From: Phytobacter ursingii
GTDB lineage: Bacteria > Pseudomonadota > Gammaproteobacteria > Enterobacterales > Enterobacteriaceae
Length of the DNA stretch: 64,000 nucleotides
NCBI GenBank assembly: GCA_901456055.1
Contig: CABDWT010000016.1
Coordinates: 310,001-374,000 of the forward strand
Direction: 5' to 3'
Positions within the stretch are counted from its first letter, which is position 1; every line of letters starts with the position of its first letter. Shown one piece after another: positions 1 through 12,816 of this stretch. The translations under genes and the position numbers were made by a program. Below the pieces are notes generated by a model. The model searched no databases. It had not been told where the DNA came from and saw only the letters and a program-made list of their open reading frames with translations.

Positions 1-658
1 CCACTTCGCCTTCCAGCAGACGCTGATAATCAATAAAACGAAATACCCCAGCCTGCACTTCGTAGGACAAAATCGTCTTACTGGTATTCACTGACGAGAG
101 CACTTCGCCGGTACTGACGTTGACCACGCGTAGGTTAACGGCGATCTGGTCAAGCTGATATTGCGTGTCGGCGCCTATACCGAAATAACGTGCGCCTATA
201 CCCCCTGATTTGACATTGCTTTCATAACCAATAATCGAGCCTTCAATCATTACGTTTGCAGCGGTCAATGACTGGAGCGGGAAGCGGTTATTAATAGCAA
301 CCGTGCCGTTTTCCTGCGCCGCGCGAATGATTTTGCGTTCATTCAGCAAATTTTGCAGCCCCTGGCGTTCCAGTGGAACAAACCAGCGTGAATCTTTTAG
401 CGCCGTTACCAGCATGGAGGTAGCGCTCTGCGGAACCGCAGTCGAGAAGTTACTGGCCGGGTAGGGTTTAAATTGCCCGGTTTCATCCTGAATGTTATAC
501 ACCGACACATATATTTTACCGGAGGGCAGCGGCAAATGTGTTAAATCACTGTAGCTTTGTGCCCGTGGTAATAACGTAGGTTTGGCGGCTTGTTTTGGCG
601 GCGCGGTTAAGCATCCGCTTAATAAACACACGGCCAGAAGTATGAATAAGCGCTGCAT
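1..658 (-). CDS. csgG: Curli secretion channel lipoprotein CsgG (partial)
   Basis: Outer-membrane lipoprotein that forms the nonameric pore through which curlin subunits leave the cell. The frame is open from an ATG at 658 to the left edge, giving 219 of about 277 codons; the C-terminus lies outside the window. The N-terminus is a lipoprotein signal peptide with the lipobox LLSGC (Cys16), followed by LTAPP. Further in, the residues typical of CsgG (YNIQDETGQFKPYPASNFST and SNVKSGGIGARYFGIGADTQ) are intact. It is last of the leftward csgDEFG operon, 26 bases after csgF. Identification is secure; only the truncation by the window edge limits it. Confidence 0.97.
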   Translation of the reverse strand, partial: MQRLFILLAVCLLSGCLTAPPKQAAKPTLLPRAQSYSDLTHLPLPSGKIYVSVYNIQDETGQFKPYPASNFSTAVPQSATSMLVTALKDSRWFVPLERQGLQNLLNERKIIRAAQENGTVAINNRFPLQSLTAANVMIEGSIIGYESNVKSGGIGARYFGIGADTQYQLDQIAVNLRVVNVSTGEVLSSVNTSKTILSYEVQAGVFRFIDYQRLLEGEV

Positions 659-684
659 GATTATTGTCCTGTAATGGCGATGCC

Positions 685-1098
685 TTAAAAATCGGTTGAA
701 CCGCTTTGCAAACCTGAAACCTGAATAGTTGACGTTTTGCCTGTTTTTCTGTCAGTTACATTTAATTGTAACTGCCCATCTGTATTAGCAATATCAACGA
801 TAAAGTCGCTGGTTACCATTCGCCCAGGTTTCCCGGAATTTATATTTGTTAATAATCCACCCAGTATTTGTGATTGAATAGCCTGAGTAAAATTATCAAG
901 TGCCGATGTCGTCTCAACGCCAAGATCTTTATAGCTCGGATCTTTATAAGAGTTTTGTGCTTGAGCGCTATTTAATAAAAATGCGCCGTTATTAGGGTTA
1001 CCCCCGAAATTAGGGTTACGGAACTGGAAAGTCATTTGCCCAGCCCAAGTTAGTGGCGTTATCAACATTAATGAAATGACGGCATATGCTATACGCAT
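685..1098 (-). CDS. csgF: Curli assembly factor CsgF
   Basis: Small secreted protein that binds the CsgG pore and couples export of CsgB to the cell surface so that nucleation happens there. It has 137 residues (family about 138). A cleavable signal peptide ends near Ala19, and the mature N-terminus [14 protein letters not shown] is the CsgG-binding segment known in the family. It lies between csgE and csgG with gaps of 26 bases on each side, so co-transcription from the csgD promoter is expected. Nothing unusual is seen. Confidence 0.97.
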   Translation of the reverse strand: MRIAYAVISLMLITPLTWAGQMTFQFRNPNFGGNPNNGAFLLNSAQAQNSYKDPSYKDLGVETTSALDNFTQAIQSQILGGLLTNINSGKPGRMVTSDFIVDIANTDGQLQLNVTDRKTGKTSTIQVSGLQSGSTDF

Positions 1099-1124
1099 GT
1101 TACCCTCCGGATGTTTATCGTGTT

Positions 1125-1514
1125 TTAGAATTCATCTGTCGCTAAATCGCGGGTACTGAGTAATGTCTGATCAATTTGGCGACGGTCGAGTGCTTCGTGT
1201 GTCTGTGCAAGTGCAATATCAACATTCTTGTCAAAATCACGGCGTGTCGGGAACATAAAAGTCTGATAAACAACACTTTGATTAATCGTGATGGTTATCC
1301 AGCTTCCCCAGCGAGCACTTGGTCTTTCATTGATAGTTAAATTCCCTGTCCAGCTACTTTCCCACTTATCACTAAAAGCACGATAAAAATCGTGTCCGAT
1401 CGAAGAAACCGTATGGTCGGTGAGCAAACCGGGAATCTCCACTTCGACAGCGTGCAGATTCCCGGCGACCAGCAAGAGGGTTGCAGCCGCAAGGTAGTGC
1501 GATACGCGTTTCAT
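1125..1514 (-). CDS. csgE: Curli export specificity factor CsgE
   Basis: Periplasmic adaptor that caps CsgG and selects curlin subunits for export. It has 129 residues, the usual family length, with a signal peptide ending near Ala22 (NLHA before VEVEIPGLL). The conserved mature stretch [20 protein letters not shown] is present. The gene starts only 4 bases after csgD stops, so it is tightly coupled in the csgDEFG operon. Confidence 0.97.
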   Translation of the reverse strand: MKRVSHYLAAATLLLVAGNLHAVEVEIPGLLTDHTVSSIGHDFYRAFSDKWESSWTGNLTINERPSARWGSWITITINQSVVYQTFMFPTRRDFDKNVDIALAQTHEALDRRQIDQTLLSTRDLATDEF

Positions 1515-1518
1515 GGCA

Positions 1519-2169
1519 TTAACGCCTGAGATTGTCGTTGGCCCAGGAGACCGCCTGAGTACGGTTTTTTACTGCTATCTTTTTAAAAAGGTTATAAAGA
1601 TGTGTTTTAACCGTATTTTCGCTGATAAACAGAGAGCGGGCGATTTCGATATTGGATGCGCCAATGCGCAACTTATTCAAAATCTCTTTTTCCCGGTGTG
1701 TCAGCAACGCTGATTCCGAACTGCTGTACCGATAATTTCCAGAGTGGGTGATTAAGTAGCTGGCAAGCTTTTGCGAAAAGTAGCACTCACCGCGCAGGAT
1801 CCCTTGCAACCCCTCAACCATACGGGATTCATCTTCCGAGACATAAAATACCCCATTGATATGCGGCCAGTTTTCGATATCACGGAACGGATATTCCTCT
1901 GGCGTATTCATTAACAATACTTTTAATGTATTGTTTTTTCTGGACAAAATGTCCTGCCAGTATTGGATGATTTTCTTATCCGCCTCCATCATATCGAATA
2001 ACACCACACAATCGCCGGGAATATCCTCCAGCGAGCGTTGAATATTATGCAGTTTCCCACTCATCGACAGAGAATGCTTCAAATGCTGCAACAAGGCTGT
2101 TGCCTGCAAGGAGGGTTTGGTAATTAACAACAATGTATGATTGTACGAACTATGGACTTCACTGAACAT
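1519..2169 (-). CDS. csgD: Curli/biofilm master regulator CsgD
   Basis: LuxR/FixJ-type transcription factor that activates csgBA and, through diguanylate cyclase genes, cellulose synthesis. From ATG 2169 it has 216 residues, the exact family length; an in-frame ATG 39 bases upstream would add 13 residues without family support. Residues 1-130 are the unorthodox receiver domain, which keeps Asp59. Residues about 153-214 form the LuxR-type helix-turn-helix, with LTHREKEIL at 156 and [13 protein letters not shown] at 182. It heads the csgDEFG operon. The long upstream region and leader suggest the usual multi-input control by OmpR, H-NS, IHF, sigma-S and several sRNAs, which is family knowledge. 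Confidence 0.97.
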   Translation of the reverse strand: MFSEVHSSYNHTLLLITKPSLQATALLQHLKHSLSMSGKLHNIQRSLEDIPGDCVVLFDMMEADKKIIQYWQDILSRKNNTLKVLLMNTPEEYPFRDIENWPHINGVFYVSEDESRMVEGLQGILRGECYFSQKLASYLITHSGNYRYSSSESALLTHREKEILNKLRIGASNIEIARSLFISENTVKTHLYNLFKKIAVKNRTQAVSWANDNLRR

Positions 2170-2200
2170 GATGAAACCCCGCGTTAAAGACATCCGCAGC

Positions 2201-2222
2201 TTCCCCACCCAAAGGTGGGGAA
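2201..2222 (-). promoter_or_regulatory. Stem-loop in the csgD leader near its RBS
   Basis: A perfect 9-bp inverted repeat, TTCCCCACC/GGTGGGGAA, with a four-base loop lies in the transcribed leader about 31 bases upstream of the csgD start. It is much more GC-rich than its surroundings. The E. coli csgD leader is known to carry stem-loops bound by sRNAs such as OmrA/B and McaS; this hairpin sits in the equivalent place. Its role here is inferred. Confidence 0.7.
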
Positions 2223-2324
2223 CCAGAAGTACTGACAGATGCTGTGTTGCTGTGTGTAGTAATAAATACTTAATCCCTAACGAGTAAGGAAAATTAATAA
2301 ATCTAAATGTGTACTGCTAATTCC

Positions 2325-2352
2325 AATCTAGTCTTTGCCCTTCTTAAAGCAA
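2325..2352 (-). promoter_or_regulatory. csgD promoter
   Basis: On the minus strand TTGCTT (2352-2347) is followed after 16 bases by TAGATT (2330-2325). A start about 7 bases further lies near 2318, about 148 bases before the csgD ATG, matching the leader length known for E. coli csgD. The weak -35 fits a promoter that depends on sigma-S and activators. Confidence 0.7.
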
Positions 2353-2367
2353 GTGTTAAACATGTAA
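2353..2367 (-). promoter_or_regulatory. Probable OmpR binding site upstream of csgD
   Basis: The minus-strand sequence TTACATGTTTAACAC lies directly upstream of the csgD -35 region. The same string occurs at the OmpR high-affinity site D1 of the E. coli and Salmonella csgD promoters, which is recalled rather than searched. Confidence 0.65.
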
Positions 2368-2793
2368 CATAATGTAAAAATAAATATTATAATATTTCAC
2401 TGTGGTTTTTTTATTGTTTAGTTTTGATAGGTAAGTTGTACAGAAAATCATACTTGCACACATTTTAAAAATCATACAAATTAATGTAATTAATTGTTTT
2501 TGAAGGTTTTTAATAATAACATAAAAGTAGTATGGGTAATACCACAACAAAGGTTTTGGTATGAAGGTTGATGTTCGGTTTGTGCAGCAAAAAAAAGGAA
2601 GGATTGTGAAGGGCGAGAAAAGAAATGTTATCTCCTTCTCAGAACATGCTTGCGGATTACTTCGTTACAACCAAATTGTTATAAGCAAATCCACCTGTCA
2701 AAAAAGCCAATATGCGCTCTCTATTTGCGCGTACCGGTAACAATACAAATGTTCATACTTTGGTCTTAAGGGTAAAGTGAAAAATACGAATCA

Positions 2794-2829
2794 CGGGTGA
2801 GATATTTTATTTTTCTCACTGCCCATACT
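2794..2829 (+). promoter_or_regulatory. csgBA promoter with CsgD box
   Basis: CGGGTGAGATA at 2794-2804 fits the CsgD consensus CGGGKGAKNKA. It overlaps the expected -35 position of a -10 element CATACT at 2824-2829. The C before ATACT is compatible with sigma-S preference. The csgB ATG lies about 100 bases downstream. Confidence 0.7.
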
Positions 2830-2933
2830 GATTTCCGTAACGCAGCGTTAACAAATTAATTGACGATGTTATCGCTGGTGCGACAAATATTTAAACTTTC
2901 TTTTTAATATATGACCAGGTCCAGGGTGACAAC

Positions 2934-3389
2934 ATGAAAAACAAGTTGTTATTTATGATGTTAACGATGCTGGGTGCACCTGGGTTTGCCGCCGCTACGG
3001 GTTATGATATGGCCGGTTCGGAATATAACCTGGCGGTGAATGAATTAAGCGCCGCTGCCTACAATAAAGCGGCCATTATTGGTCAATCCGGTGCAAATAA
3101 TAACGCACAAATTAGCCAGGCAGGCTCGAAGTTATTGTCAGTTATTTCCCAGAATGGCGGGAGCAATTCGGCAAAAATTGACCAGTCAGGAGCATATAAC
3201 CTTGCTTATATCGATCAGTCAGGCAGTGCCAATGACGCGAATATTACGCAAGGGGCTTACGGCAATACCGCAATGATTATCCAAAAAGGGTCGGGTAACA
3301 GAGCGAGCATTACACAGTACGGTACACAGAAAACAGCAGTCGTTGTCCAGAGACAGTCGCAGATGGACATACGCGTTATACAACGTTGA
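2934..3389 (+). CDS. csgB: Minor curlin, nucleator CsgB
   Basis: Surface-anchored nucleator that templates CsgA polymerisation. It has 151 residues, the family length. A signal peptide covers about the first 20 residues (MKNKLLFMMLTMLGAPGFAA). The mature part is built of imperfect curlin repeats with regularly spaced Gln and Asn (IIGQSGANNNAQISQ, VISQNGGSNSAKIDQ, YIDQSGSANDANITQ). The last repeat is basic and ends RVIQR, the part needed in E. coli for attachment and nucleation. An AGGGTGA ribosome site precedes the ATG. csgA follows after 40 bases. Confidence 0.97.
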   Translation: MKNKLLFMMLTMLGAPGFAAATGYDMAGSEYNLAVNELSAAAYNKAAIIGQSGANNNAQISQAGSKLLSVISQNGGSNSAKIDQSGAYNLAYIDQSGSANDANITQGAYGNTAMIIQKGSGNRASITQYGTQKTAVVVQRQSQMDIRVIQR

Positions 3390-3429
3390 TGCCATTGTGG
3401 CTTTAAAATCAATCCGATGGGGGTTTACC

Positions 3430-3873
3430 ATGAAACTTTTCAAAGTGGCAGCAGTAGCAGCGATCGTCGTTTCAGCCAGTGCTTTTGCAGGCAGCGTCCC
3501 GCAGTTCTCAGGTCATGGCGGTCATAACTATGGTGGTCCGGATTCAGAACTGAGTATCTACCAGACCGGTAGCAGTAACTCCGCGCTGGCACTGCAATCC
3601 GATGCTCGCGACTCTTCCACTACAATCCGTCAGAATGGCTCAAGCAACGGCGCTGACGTTGGCCAGGGTTCTGACGACAGCACCATCAGCCTGTCACAAA
3701 ATGGTTTCCATAACAGTGCAACCATTGACCAGTGGAATAGCAGAGATTCTACCATCTCTGTAAGCCAGTATGGTGGTGGCAACGGCGCGTTGGTTAACCA
3801 GACTGCTTCTGGCTCTACTGTCAACGTACATCAGGTTGGTTTCGGCAACAACGCAACTGCCAACCAGTACTAA
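3430..3873 (+). CDS. csgA: Major curlin subunit CsgA
   Basis: Secreted amyloid subunit of curli fibres. ATG 3430 gives 147 residues; E. coli and Salmonella CsgA have 151. The signal peptide ends at Ala20. The N-terminal export segment is about residues 21-38. Five curlin repeats follow the S-X5-Q-X4-N-X5-Q pattern exactly: they begin at Ser39, Ser62, Ser84, Ser107 and Ser129, and the last ends NQY. All five keep the Gln and Asn ladder. The shortening lies in the glycine-rich segment before the first repeat, not in the amyloid core. An upstream in-frame ATG at 3343 lies inside csgB and is not used. Confidence 0.97.
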   Translation: MKLFKVAAVAAIVVSASAFAGSVPQFSGHGGHNYGGPDSELSIYQTGSSNSALALQSDARDSSTTIRQNGSSNGADVGQGSDDSTISLSQNGFHNSATIDQWNSRDSTISVSQYGGGNGALVNQTASGSTVNVHQVGFGNNATANQY

Positions 3874-3893
3874 CAGACATATCGTTTGGAGAG

Positions 3894-3919
3894 ACAGGGC
3901 TACGGCCCTGTTTCTTTTT
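3894..3919 (+). terminator. Terminator/attenuator after csgA
   Basis: Hairpin ACAGGGC-TACG-GCCCTGT followed by TTTCTTTTT. It lies 20 bases after the csgA stop and just before csgC, so it should lower csgC transcription relative to csgBA. Confidence 0.8.
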
Positions 3920-3929
3920 GGGAGGCGTT

Positions 3930-4259
3930 ATGAACACATTGTTATTACTTGCCGCTCTGTCCAGCCAGATTACCTTCGACACGACCCGTGTTGGCGATAT
4001 GTATACGATTACCCCACAGGTTTTACTCACCGAAAATTGCGTCTGTCAGGTACAGATTCTGGCAACACGCGAGGGGCAAGGCGGCCAGAGTCGTACCCAG
4101 CAGCGTAAAACGATTCAGTTTATCGCTAATCAACCGACCTCGTTGATGCGTTTAAGTATGAATATTGAAGCGCAAGACAGTGTCGATATTCTCGTTACTG
4201 TCACCGATGGGCAGTCAATGAATATATCCAGGCACTGGACTTCACAACAAAAGATATAA
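3930..4259 (+). CDS. csgC: Periplasmic curlin chaperone CsgC
   Basis: Periplasmic immunoglobulin-fold protein that keeps CsgA from forming amyloid inside the cell. ATG 3930 gives 109 residues, close to the 110 of E. coli, starting MNTLLLLAALSSQITFD; the upstream in-frame ATG at 3918 lies within the terminator T-run. The C-X-C motif of the family is present as Cys37-Val-Cys39. It follows csgA across a terminator-like hairpin, so it is probably expressed by read-through. Confidence 0.95.
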   Translation: MNTLLLLAALSSQITFDTTRVGDMYTITPQVLLTENCVCQVQILATREGQGGQSRTQQRKTIQFIANQPTSLMRLSMNIEAQDSVDILVTVTDGQSMNISRHWTSQQKI

Positions 4260-4341
4260 CGTATTCATTTCACGAATGTTTCTTGCTGAAAATAGTTTGT
4301 TTCAATGCTGTTAAATTTAATTGGTTAATGTATACATAAAG

Positions 4342-4369
4342 TTGACATCTTGTTTTTTTGAGGTATCTG
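4342..4369 (+). promoter_or_regulatory. Possible ymdA promoter
   Basis: TTGACA at 4342-4347 and TATCTG at 4364-4369 are separated by 16 bases, 50 bases upstream of the ymdA ATG. This is pattern evidence only. Confidence 0.4.
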
Positions 4370-4419
4370 CGCGGTGCCACTCTCATCACCTGCAAAGACC
4401 ACCCATTATTGAGGTTTAT

Positions 4420-4728
4420 ATGTCAGCTTCCAGCATGCTGTTTGTTCCAGTACTCCTTTTTTCTGCCGTATGCAGTTCTGTTTCGATGGCGGCGACCGGC
4501 GGGGTTATCTATTTTGAAGGGGCGGTTGTCGAAAGCCCATGCGATATCAGTGTCGACGCTCACAAGGCGACGGTGGCATGCGACCGCCAGGGACAGGCTA
4601 AAAGCCAACAATTCTCCCTACAAAAGCTTACTCAGGAACAGAGTGGCTTAGGCAACCTTGTGACCATGAAAATCAACTACCTCAATCCGGCGCATACGCT
4701 GGCTGTGATGGACATTTCCTATAACTAA
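4420..4728 (+). CDS. ymdA: YmdA, small secreted protein with fimbrial-subunit-like N-terminus
   Basis: Function unknown. ATG 4420 has a GAGG ribosome site 6 bases upstream and gives 102 residues, about the size of E. coli YmdA. A hydrophobic leader (residues about 6-21, ending SMAA) marks export. The mature start GGVIYFEGAVVESPCDIS resembles the first strand of chaperone-usher pilins (G-x-I-x-F-x-G-x-V-V-x-x-P-C), and a second Cys (VACDR) could complete a disulphide, but the protein is too short for a full pilin. The link to fimbriae is inference. It sits 160 bases after csgC. Confidence 0.85.
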   Translation: MSASSMLFVPVLLFSAVCSSVSMAATGGVIYFEGAVVESPCDISVDAHKATVACDRQGQAKSQQFSLQKLTQEQSGLGNLVTMKINYLNPAHTLAVMDISYN

Positions 4729-4833
4729 TCTTTTTTACAGGCCCAATTTGCTCAGTAACGCAGATCGGGCCTGATCAAATTTCATCCCTGGCTGCGCTAC
4801 ACTTGAGAGAAGAGAAAGCCACGAGGCAGGAAC

Positions 4834-5376
4834 ATGCAAGCGACAATGCAAGTTATTCAAGGGGATATCACCACCGTCAGCGTGGACGTTATCGTTAATG
4901 CGGCGAATTCATCACTGCTTGGCGGCGGTGGGGTGGACGGAGCCATTCATCGGGCGGCCGGCCCGGCATTGCTGGAGGCCTGTCGGCGCGTTCGCCAGGA
5001 GCAAGGAGATTGTCCGCCTGGACATGCAGTGATCACCACCGCCGGAAATTTACCGGCAAAAGCCGTTGTGCATACTGTTGGTCCGGTATGGCATGGCGGA
5101 GATGATCATGACGTTCACCTGCTGGAAGATGCCTATCGCAATAGCCTGATGCTGGCCGAAGCCAATAACTTTGAATCCATTGCTTTTCCGGCAATCAGCA
5201 CCGGGGTTTACGGTTATCCGAAAGCGGCCGCGGCGGAAGTCGCCATTAATACTGTTGCGGCGTTTCTGGCTGACCATCCGCAAATACGTCGCGTAGTGTT
5301 TGTCTGCTTTGATGAAGAAAATACCGCACTATATCGACGACTGCTGACACAACGCGGAACAGAAAAGGATGCCTGA
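4834..5376 (+). CDS. ymdB: O-acetyl-ADP-ribose deacetylase YmdB (macrodomain)
   Basis: Macrodomain hydrolase for O-acetyl-ADP-ribose; in E. coli it also inhibits RNase III and affects biofilm formation. It has 180 residues (E. coli 177). The whole protein is one macrodomain: VIQGDIT near residue 7, [19 protein letters not shown] (residues about 21-40) with the ADP-ribose loop and catalytic Asn/Asp, and [10 protein letters not shown] near residue 120 for the diphosphate loop. It lies upstream of clsC in the same direction, as in E. coli where the two are linked. Confidence 0.95.
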   Translation: MQATMQVIQGDITTVSVDVIVNAANSSLLGGGGVDGAIHRAAGPALLEACRRVRQEQGDCPPGHAVITTAGNLPAKAVVHTVGPVWHGGDDHDVHLLEDAYRNSLMLAEANNFESIAFPAISTGVYGYPKAAAAEVAINTVAAFLADHPQIRRVVFVCFDEENTALYRRLLTQRGTEKDA

Positions 5377-5526
5377 GGAGAAAACGCTGATAAGGTACCG
5401 CTGCGTTTCTGTTTAGAGTTAACGGAAAACATTAGCGAAAGTAAGGCAGACGCACAACGCCTGGGCGATGCGTTTCGGATTTTCTAACCCACCCGACGCG
5501 GCGCTGGCGGATATACTTTGACAGCT

Positions 5527-7011
5527 ATGACCATAAAAATACTCGATGAACCTGATTTTCCCTCGCAAGAGCACGTGACTCCGCCGCAGGATACGCGGTT
5601 GGGGCGAGCGGTTACGCCATTGTGCGAGGCCCACCCGGGTCTGTGCGGGCTGGTGGCGCTTGATGACAGCCTGGATGCCTTTGTGGCACGTTACCGTCTG
5701 GCAGAAATGGCGCAACGTACTCTGGATGTGCAGTATTACATCTGGGAGGACGACATGTCTGGTCGACTGCTATTGTTGGCACTGCTGGAGGCCGCGGAGC
5801 GCGGGGTTCATGTCCGGTTGTTGTTGGATGATAACAATACGCTCGGCATGGATGATGTTCTACGCCAGCTTGATGCCCATCCACGTATTGAGGTGCGCCT
5901 GTTCAATCCCTTCTCATTCCGCACGCTACGTGCGCTGGGCTACCTTACTGATTTCGCGCGCCTCAACCGTCGTATGCATAATAAAAGTTTCACTGTCGAT
6001 GGTGTGGTGACGCTGGTCGGCGGACGCAACGTCGGGGATGCCTATTTTGGCGCCGGGGAAGAACCGTTATTTACCGACCTTGATGTTATGGCGATAGGGC
6101 CGGTGGTGCGTGATGTCAGTGATGATTTCTCCCGCTACTGGCACAGTGAGTCCGTGTCACCGCTGCATGCAGTGCTGGACTTGCCACAGGAAGAGATTGC
6201 GGGGCGCATCCGTTTGCCGGAGGCCTGGTATCAGGACATCACCGCAGTACGCTACCGCAACAAGCTTGAATCTACCCCCTTTGCCAGTCAGCTGGAGTCC
6301 GGGACGTTACCGATTGTGTGGGCGAAGACCCGGCTATTAAGCGATGATCCACGTAAAGGGCAGGGGAAAGCACACACGCATACCTTGTTACCGGAGCGTC
6401 TGAATAATGTGATGGGGACGCCTGAACGGCAGGTGGATATTATCTCGGCCTATTTTGTTCCCGGACGTCGGGGGGTTGCCCAGCTCATTCGCCTTGCGCG
6501 CAAAGGCGTAAGTATCGCTATTCTTACGAACTCTCTGGCAGCGAACGATGTTTCTGTGGTGCATGCGGGCTATGCACGCTGGCGCAAAAAGCTGCTCCGT
6601 CACGGGATTGCATTGTACGAGCTAAAGCCAACCCGTGATGAGGCACACCCGGTCCATGACCGTGGGCTGACCGGGAACTCCGGTTCCAGCCTGCACGCCA
6701 AAACATTCAGTATCGATGGCGAAAAGGTCTTCATCGGTTCGTTTAATTTTGATCCGCGTTCGGCAATGCTGAATACGGAAATGGGTTTTGTGATCGACAG
6801 TACTGATTTGGCCCAGCGCATCCACCACCGTTTTTTACGCAGTCAGCGTGCAGCGGCGTGGCAACTGCGCCTTGATCGTTGGGGGCGTATTAATTGGGTA
6901 GAGTTGCAGAACGGCAAGGAGACGGTGCTGAAAAAAGAACCGCAGACGCGGTTCTGGCAGCGAATGCTGGTACGGCTGGCATCACGGCTTCCTGTTGAAT
7001 GGCTGCTCTGA
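5527..7011 (+). CDS. clsC: Cardiolipin synthase C
   Basis: Phospholipase-D-superfamily enzyme; E. coli ClsC makes cardiolipin from phosphatidylethanolamine and phosphatidylglycerol and works with YmdB. ATG 5527 gives 494 residues. Two HKD motifs are intact: HNKSFTVD with His151 and HAKTFSID with His390, each followed by the usual GG/GS-N tail. The first 25 or so residues extend beyond the start I recall for E. coli ClsC (473 residues), so the start is less certain than the rest; a TTG at 5518 is also in frame and no strong ribosome site is visible. It is convergent with opgC, 22 bases apart. Confidence 0.93.
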   Translation: MTIKILDEPDFPSQEHVTPPQDTRLGRAVTPLCEAHPGLCGLVALDDSLDAFVARYRLAEMAQRTLDVQYYIWEDDMSGRLLLLALLEAAERGVHVRLLLDDNNTLGMDDVLRQLDAHPRIEVRLFNPFSFRTLRALGYLTDFARLNRRMHNKSFTVDGVVTLVGGRNVGDAYFGAGEEPLFTDLDVMAIGPVVRDVSDDFSRYWHSESVSPLHAVLDLPQEEIAGRIRLPEAWYQDITAVRYRNKLESTPFASQLESGTLPIVWAKTRLLSDDPRKGQGKAHTHTLLPERLNNVMGTPERQVDIISAYFVPGRRGVAQLIRLARKGVSIAILTNSLAANDVSVVHAGYARWRKKLLRHGIALYELKPTRDEAHPVHDRGLTGNSGSSLHAKTFSIDGEKVFIGSFNFDPRSAMLNTEMGFVIDSTDLAQRIHHRFLRSQRAAAWQLRLDRWGRINWVELQNGKETVLKKEPQTRFWQRMLVRLASRLPVEWLL

Positions 7012-7033
7012 TTTCCAGGCAGCCATTGTTGCC

Positions 7034-8182
7034 TTAACGCGCTGTCGCATGGGTATTGCTGGTTTTGCTTTCCGGTTTGCCTGAAAAGAGGAAGCGCAGT
7101 AGCGGGATACGCAGGTGCGCCTCATACAGCAGTAGCGCAGAGCCAATGACAAACACCAGGCCTGTGGTGAATCCCAGCAAGTTGGAATGAATGTGTGGGG
7201 TTATCCACGCGCCGAACAGCAGTGTTAACGGATGATGTACCAGATAGATAAACAGCGATGCGTTAACAAAATAGCTCACGCGTGCAGACTGGAAATTCAG
7301 CATTCGGTGGCCCAGTGAAAAGACCACATTCACCATCCACAGACCCAGCAGCATGGTAATTACCGACTCGGTTTCATACATCCAGCCATCGCCGCTGCCA
7401 TAGTGTTGATTCAGAAGATACGCGGCAAAACCGATAAGCGAACCCGCAAAGCAGGCAGGGGAGGGATTAACAAACAGCGATTTTAATCGCGGGTTAATAA
7501 AGGTCAGCGCCCCCAACAGGAAAAACGGGATATAAAACAGTGATTGCATGACGGCGAAATTGAACAGCCCGTCGCGTAATATATCAGGATAAATTATGAA
7601 TACGAGTCGGCGGAATGCAGCATAAAGGATGCCGAATGCCAGGAAAGCAACGGAAAGTTTGCTGAGCGTTATGTTGTCGAGCAGGCGCGCCGCATTGCTT
7701 TTAATTCTCCGGAACAACCACATGCTGACGGTTGTAAGCACTACCAGGACCAACAAAAACCAGAGATGAGAAATCAGCTCCCACACCAGGGTATTGAATT
7801 TGTCATACAGCGATAACGTATGCCAGTCCTGGGTACGTCCGTTGACGTACTGCAACATAATAAATTGCGGAAGCGTGAGCAGTGGAATGGCAGTCAACAT
7901 CGGAATGCCAACACGCTCTACCCGTACAGTCCACCAGCGTTGTAGCGGGTAGCGCAGATAAAGCATGTATGAGAAGTAGCCGGAAATGACGAAAAACACC
8001 TGCATACGGAAGGCGTGGATCGCGTCATTGAACAAGGTCAGCCACCATGACGGATGTGCACTGTTCACGTGCCACATATGGCTTGAGTAAATCAGCGAAA
8101 TGTGAAAAGGGATCCCAAGCAACATTAACCACGCGCGGATGGAATCAAGGAAATATTCACGTTGTGCGGGTATTCTGCTCAT
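7034..8182 (-). CDS. opgC: Glucan succinyltransferase OpgC (MdoC)
   Basis: Inner-membrane acyltransferase that adds succinyl groups to osmoregulated periplasmic glucans. It has 382 residues (E. coli 385). It belongs to the acyltransferase-3 family: [20 protein letters not shown] at the N-terminus carries the conserved R and H of this family, followed by about ten hydrophobic segments. It is transcribed divergently from opgGH, with a 259-base gap that must hold promoters for both directions; I could not assign them firmly. Confidence 0.95.
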   Translation of the reverse strand: MSRIPAQREYFLDSIRAWLMLLGIPFHISLIYSSHMWHVNSAHPSWWLTLFNDAIHAFRMQVFFVISGYFSYMLYLRYPLQRWWTVRVERVGIPMLTAIPLLTLPQFIMLQYVNGRTQDWHTLSLYDKFNTLVWELISHLWFLLVLVVLTTVSMWLFRRIKSNAARLLDNITLSKLSVAFLAFGILYAAFRRLVFIIYPDILRDGLFNFAVMQSLFYIPFFLLGALTFINPRLKSLFVNPSPACFAGSLIGFAAYLLNQHYGSGDGWMYETESVITMLLGLWMVNVVFSLGHRMLNFQSARVSYFVNASLFIYLVHHPLTLLFGAWITPHIHSNLLGFTTGLVFVIGSALLLYEAHLRIPLLRFLFSGKPESKTSNTHATAR

Positions 8183-8348
8183 ATGACTCCTTTAACTAAC
8201 TCTCAGACTTTTCGTCTTATCCATAAGACAAATAATGATTACATTCCTAATCAACCCTACACTATGACCGATAGACTGTCTCCAGGATAAGTACGCAAAA
8301 CGATAAAGGGTTAGTTTCATTTGCTTATTCACTGAGCCGGTGTGCTGA

Positions 8349-12516
<4,168 letters not shown>

Positions 12517-12530
12517 GCCGACATTAAGGA

Positions 12531-12561
12531 AAATACCGGCCTCAGGGCCGGTATTTTTTTA
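12531..12561 (+). terminator. opgGH terminator
   Basis: An 11-bp perfect stem AAATACCGGCC/GGCCGGTATTT with loop TCAG, running into a T-tract, 15 bases after the opgH stop. Confidence 0.93.
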
Positions 12562-12588
12562 CATAAATAATGATATGTGAGGTAATGG

Positions 12589-12816
12589 GTGAGAATTCTC
12601 ATTGTGGCGTTTATGGCATGCCTGCTGAGCGGATGTGGCAGCATCATTAGCCGGACGATCCCAGGCCAGGGGCATGGCAATCAATACTACCCTGGCGTCA
12701 AATGGGATGTCCGCGACTCCGCATGGCGCTACGTTACCGTACTCGACCTGCCATTCTCGCTGGTATTCGATACGCTCTTACTGCCCATTGACGCTAACCA
12801 TGGCCCGTATGAATAA
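12589..12816 (+). CDS. yceK: Small lipoprotein YceK
   Basis: Predicted lipoprotein of unknown function (DUF1375). It has 75 residues, equal to E. coli YceK, from a GTG start with a GAGG site 6 bases upstream. The lipobox LLSGC has its Cys at residue 16. The mature part GSIISRTIPGQGHGNQYYPG is nearly invariant in the family. Its TAA is immediately followed by the stop codon of the convergent msyB, with no base between and no terminator visible, so transcripts must overlap. Confidence 0.93.
   Translation: MRILIVAFMACLLSGCGSIISRTIPGQGHGNQYYPGVKWDVRDSAWRYVTVLDLPFSLVFDTLLLPIDANHGPYE

Larger units (their letters stand above)
2170..2933. other. csgD-csgB divergent intergenic region
   Basis: A 764-base gene-free stretch, AT-rich in the middle, that separates the two curli operons. 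It holds the csgD promoter, leader and OmpR-type site at the left and the csgBA promoter with a CsgD box at the right. A 64-codon open frame at 2356-2550 has no family likeness and low-complexity AT-driven composition, so it is not called. The central part (about 2370-2790) shows nothing else that can be named; H-NS and IHF sites are expected there from family knowledge. Confidence 0.8.

Noticed and set aside
2356-2550. 64-codon frame in the csgD-csgB gap
   Set aside because: AT-rich, Ile/Tyr/Lys-dominated translation, no ribosome site, overlaps the csgD promoter and OmpR-type site.
4738-4773. CAGGCCC...GGGCCTG inverted repeat after ymdA
   Set aside because: The loop is 22 bases and no T-tract follows on the plus strand, so it is too weak to call as a terminator.
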